Part shown: in pieces, positions 3,983 through 6,628 of the stretch
Layout: each line of letters opens with the position of its first letter
Numbering within the stretch: the first letter of the stretch is position 1
From: JAAKFL01 sp964629645
GTDB taxonomy: Bacteria; Chlamydiota; Chlamydiia; Chlamydiales; SLFE01
NCBI GenBank assembly: GCA_964629645.1
Contig: CAZVSU010000106.1
Coordinates: 1-6,628 of the forward strand
Length of the DNA: 6,628 nt
Direction: 5' to 3'
The notes under the pieces: model-generated
What the model was told of the DNA's origin: nothing
Seen by the model: only the letters and a program-made list of their open reading frames with translations
The model's database searches: none
Made by a program: the position numbers and the translations under genes

Positions 3983-6580
3983 CTAAAATTTCCACTTTTT
4001 TCTAACAATAAAAAACCATTTCGTCAATTCAATCAGAGCGAGACTAGAAAGGGCAACTAAAATTAAAATGATCCAATCAAAAAATCTCAACGGCACAGTA
4101 TGCAAAATTTTCTGCAAAAAGGGAATATAAATAGCGGCAGAAAAGCCAACGAAAACTGAAATAGACGACCAGACCAGCATTTTATTGTTAAACAAATTGA
4201 TTTTCCAAATATTTTTACTGAAATTCTTATAAGCATAAATTACGAAAGCGGTGTCCAGGCAAATGGCACCGAAAATCATAGTCCGAACATAATCCAAATT
4301 CAAATTGAGCATAAAATATAAATAATAGAAAAGCAAAAGCGTAAAAAGCTGATCAATGAACCCGGTACCAAATATTAAAATTTTCATTTTCTTGTCCAGC
4401 AAATCCTTTTTAAGAGGAATGGGCTTTCTTTTAAGAACACCTTTTTCTCCGGGTTCAAAGGCATAAGAAATAACCGGCAAAGTATCTTCAATAATATTAT
4501 TCCACAAAATCTGCACTGGCAGAATAGGAAGCGGCCAGCCAAAAATTATTTTGGAAGTCCCGACTAAGATCACTGAAGTAAAGGAATCTGCTAGGACATA
4601 AGAGATAGATTTTTTCATATTATCCAAAATAATCCGGCTTTCCTTAATAGCCTTCACAATAATATTAAAACTATCGTTTAGTAAAACCAAGTCAGCGGCT
4701 TGCTTGGCTGCTTCCGTGCCTGAGCCTAGGGCAATGCCGATATCCGCTCCCTTGATGGCAGGTGAATCGTTCACTCCGTCTCCCACCATTGCCACTGCCC
4801 GTCCCTTTTTTTGCCAGGCTTCGACAATTTTTATTTTTTGCCGCGGTTCTGTCCGGGCATATAGTTTATATTTATCCACATTCCTAACTAGCTCATCTTC
4901 ACTGAGCTGTTCCAGTTCACTGCCTTCTATGATTTCTTCTTCTTTTATCTTTATCCCCGCCCTTTCAGCAATCGTTACCGCAGTTTTCCGATAATCACCG
5001 GTGATTATAATTGGTTTCAAGCCGGCTTTGCGGATATTTCTAATAGTATTTTTAATCCCTCTTCTCAATGGATCTTTGAAGCCAATTAAGCCGACAAATT
5101 CAATTTTTTCGACATCCGAATAATCTATTTTTTTCTTTTCTTTGCTTAAAGCTTTATATCCCAAGCCTACCACTCGATAGCCTTCATTCGCCATTTTCTT
5201 TATTTCTTCCAGCCATCCATCTGAATTAACCGCCTTTTTCAAAAGAGTTTCCGGCGCGCCGGTAATTAACATCTCATTCTTAGCATGATCGGTTCGCAGG
5301 CTAGCCTGGTATTTTATATTAGCATCAAAGGGCAGTTTGGAAATTTCCTTGAAGCCTTTCCCTTCCAAGTTTGGCTTGGTAATGCCCTCTTTTTCTCCGG
5401 CAAAAAACAAAGCGCGGTCTGTGGCACTTCCCCGCACTTTCCACTTCTTTTTATTTGCCTCTGGATTTTCCACAAAAGCTTCATTAGCCAAAACACAAAT
5501 CTTGAGGGCCAGTTTTTCATCATCCGCCAGCAAAGCGCCACGCTGCATTTTTCCTTCAGTTAAAGTCTTGGTTTTATCGAAACAAATAATGGAAGTGGAG
5601 CTAAGAGTCTCCACGGAAGACAGTTTTCTGACTAGCCCTTTCTTTTTCAGGAGCCGGTCCATGCCGATAGCTAAAATTACCGTCACTACCACCGGCAAAG
5701 CCTCTGGCACTCCGCCTACTGCTACGGCTACCGCTGTTTCAAAAATTTTAATAAAGGAATCTCCGCGCAAAAGCCCTCCCACAATAATTAATACAGCAAT
5801 AATGCCAATAGCTATTCCGATTTTTTTGGCAAATTTAGAGATTTTTCTTTTTAAAGGAGAGACCTCCTTTTCTGTTTTGCCTACCATGGAAGCAATCTTG
5901 CCAATTTCTGTATCTGAACCTATTCCGGTAATTACCATTTTCCCGATTCCATTTTCCACTAAGCATCCGGAATAAGCCATATTATTGCGATCAGCTAAAC
6001 CTGTATTTTCCTTTATTTTTAGGCTTTTTTTATTTTCTGCTATCCATTCTCCGGTTAAGGCAGCCTGGGAAATACTTAAATTATTGGCAGCGAGTATTCT
6101 TCCGTCAGCGGGAATTTTATCGCCTGGTCCCAAGGCCACTATGTCGCCTACGGTTACATTTTTTTGCAAAATTTCCCTTTTTTTGCCATCCCTGATAACT
6201 ACCGCTTTTGAGTTAAGGCTTTTTTTAAGTTTTTCTAAAATTCCCAGTGTTTTCCTTTCTTGCCAATAACCAAACAGGGAATTAATTAAAACAGCGGAAA
6301 AAATAATAATTACATCCGCCCATTCTTTAACCGCTGCCATTACAATCCCAGCCACTATTAAAATATAAACCAAAGGGCTGTTGAATTGCTTCAAAAAAGT
6401 TTTTAGGCGGGAAAAACTCTCTTTCTTGGGCAGCTGGTTTAGTCCGTACTTTTCCAGTCTTTTTTTTGCTTTTTTTTCTGTTAATCCTTTCTTGCCGTCA
6501 GCCTTTAAGGATTTTAAAACTTCCTTGGTTTTTCTGGCATGCCAGCACAATTTTTTATATTTTTTATTTTTTTTCTTCAT
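3983..6580 (-). CDS. P-type cation-transporting ATPase (P2-like) with DKTKTLT motif
   Basis: The 865-residue membrane pump has an N-terminal cation-ATPase domain (about 10-65) and M1-M2 (67-105). The A domain carries TGE (176-178), and M3-M4 carry PEALP (292-296). The P domain starts at the phosphorylation motif DKTKTLT (Asp335). The N domain has PFDA (417-420) and GAPE (441-444). P-domain motifs DPLR (503-506), TGD (527-529) and GDGVND (600-605) follow, then M5-M10 (about 657-857). Architecture and length fit bacterial Ca2+-type P2 ATPases. Unusual residues are Lys338 where the family has Gly, Thr440 in place of the Lys of KGA, and Trp179 after TGE. In M5/M6, Ser669 replaces the SERCA Glu771 position and Glu698 the Thr799 position, while Glu293, Asn695 and Asp699 are kept. 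The ion is therefore uncertain. The frame is intact with all remaining catalytic residues, arguing for a working protein. The start at 6580 has an in-frame stop just upstream and no nearby Shine-Dalgarno sequence. Confidence 0.92.
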   Translation of the reverse strand: MKKKNKKYKKLCWHARKTKEVLKSLKADGKKGLTEKKAKKRLEKYGLNQLPKKESFSRLKTFLKQFNSPLVYILIVAGIVMAAVKEWADVIIIFSAVLINSLFGYWQERKTLGILEKLKKSLNSKAVVIRDGKKREILQKNVTVGDIVALGPGDKIPADGRILAANNLSISQAALTGEWIAENKKSLKIKENTGLADRNNMAYSGCLVENGIGKMVITGIGSDTEIGKIASMVGKTEKEVSPLKRKISKFAKKIGIAIGIIAVLIIVGGLLRGDSFIKIFETAVAVAVGGVPEALPVVVTVILAIGMDRLLKKKGLVRKLSSVETLSSTSIICFDKTKTLTEGKMQRGALLADDEKLALKICVLANEAFVENPEANKKKWKVRGSATDRALFFAGEKEGITKPNLEGKGFKEISKLPFDANIKYQASLRTDHAKNEMLITGAPETLLKKAVNSDGWLEEIKKMANEGYRVVGLGYKALSKEKKKIDYSDVEKIEFVGLIGFKDPLRRGIKNTIRNIRKAGLKPIIITGDYRKTAVTIAERAGIKIKEEEIIEGSELEQLSEDELVRNVDKYKLYARTEPRQKIKIVEAWQKKGRAVAMVGDGVNDSPAIKGADIGIALGSGTEAAKQAADLVLLNDSFNIIVKAIKESRIILDNMKKSISYVLADSFTSVILVGTSKIIFGWPLPILPVQILWNNIIEDTLPVISYAFEPGEKGVLKRKPIPLKKDLLDKKMKILIFGTGFIDQLFTLLLFYYLYFMLNLNLDYVRTMIFGAICLDTAFVIYAYKNFSKNIWKINLFNNKMLVWSSISVFVGFSAAIYIPFLQKILHTVPLRFFDWIILILVALSSLALIELTKWFFIVRKKWKF

Positions 6581-6619
6581 AAATAAAATTTTTCAATAAA
6601 AACCTCTGTAGTCTTTTTT

Positions 6620-6625
6620 ATTATA
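6620..6625 (-). promoter_or_regulatory. Possible -10 element for the ATPase gene
   Basis: A perfect TATAAT on the minus strand lies about 40 nt before the ATPase start codon, which would give a leader of roughly 30 nt. The -35 region falls outside the window, and TATAAT arises easily in AT-rich DNA, so support is limited. Confidence 0.35.
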
Positions 6626-6628
6626 ATA

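Noticed and set aside
5337..5975. 212-residue plus-strand open frame opposite the ATPase
   Set aside because: It is rich in Ser/Pro/Ile with no domain pattern and lies wholly within the strongly supported ATPase gene. It is a shadow frame, as are the other frames opposite rarA and the ATPase.

Overview
The window is AT-rich DNA (visibly well under half G+C) carrying four intact protein genes and three tRNA genes. The intergenic regions hold small hairpins, inverted repeats and AT-rich word repeats. No gene has a convincing Shine-Dalgarno sequence at its start. Together with the intergenic repeat style, the short compact genes and the gene content, this suggests a small-genome bacterium of the Patescibacteria (CPR, Parcubacteria-like) type. 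That placement is an inference from style; no rRNA or marker protein is present to prove it.

Left end (1-192): two tightly spaced tRNA genes on the minus strand, tRNA-Arg(CCG) followed 8 nt later by tRNA-Ser(CGA), probably one transcript. From 193 to 747 there is no credible gene. This stretch holds a G+C-rich composite inverted repeat (323-469), a terminator-like hairpin with no obvious gene to serve (496-524) and an inverted repeat (566-664).

Redox operon (748-2263, plus strand): a small cytosolic thioredoxin-like protein with a CPGC active site, then, 4 nt later, a secreted-thioredoxin/CcdA-like membrane fusion. The likely logic is transfer of reducing power from a cytosolic thioredoxin-like protein through the two buried cysteines of the membrane domain to a CPHC thioredoxin domain outside the membrane. 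A pair of nested or adjacent hairpins (2278-2367) closes this operon and faces the convergent minus-strand transcription.

Middle (2368-2710): tRNA-Ala(CGC) on the minus strand. A 21-bp near-copy of its 3' end lies 76 bp away, attached to a double hairpin. An AT-rich word-repeat spacer follows.

Right block (2711-6580, minus strand): a ten-helix P-type cation ATPase and, 66 nt downstream, the replication-associated AAA+ ATPase RarA. The P-type ATPase has an otherwise complete architecture but a DKTKTLT phosphorylation motif where the family has DKTGTLT, plus further substitutions at normally conserved nucleotide, A-domain and ion-site positions. I regard this as the most unusual protein signal in the window. 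The thioredoxin/CcdA relay is the most system-like one.
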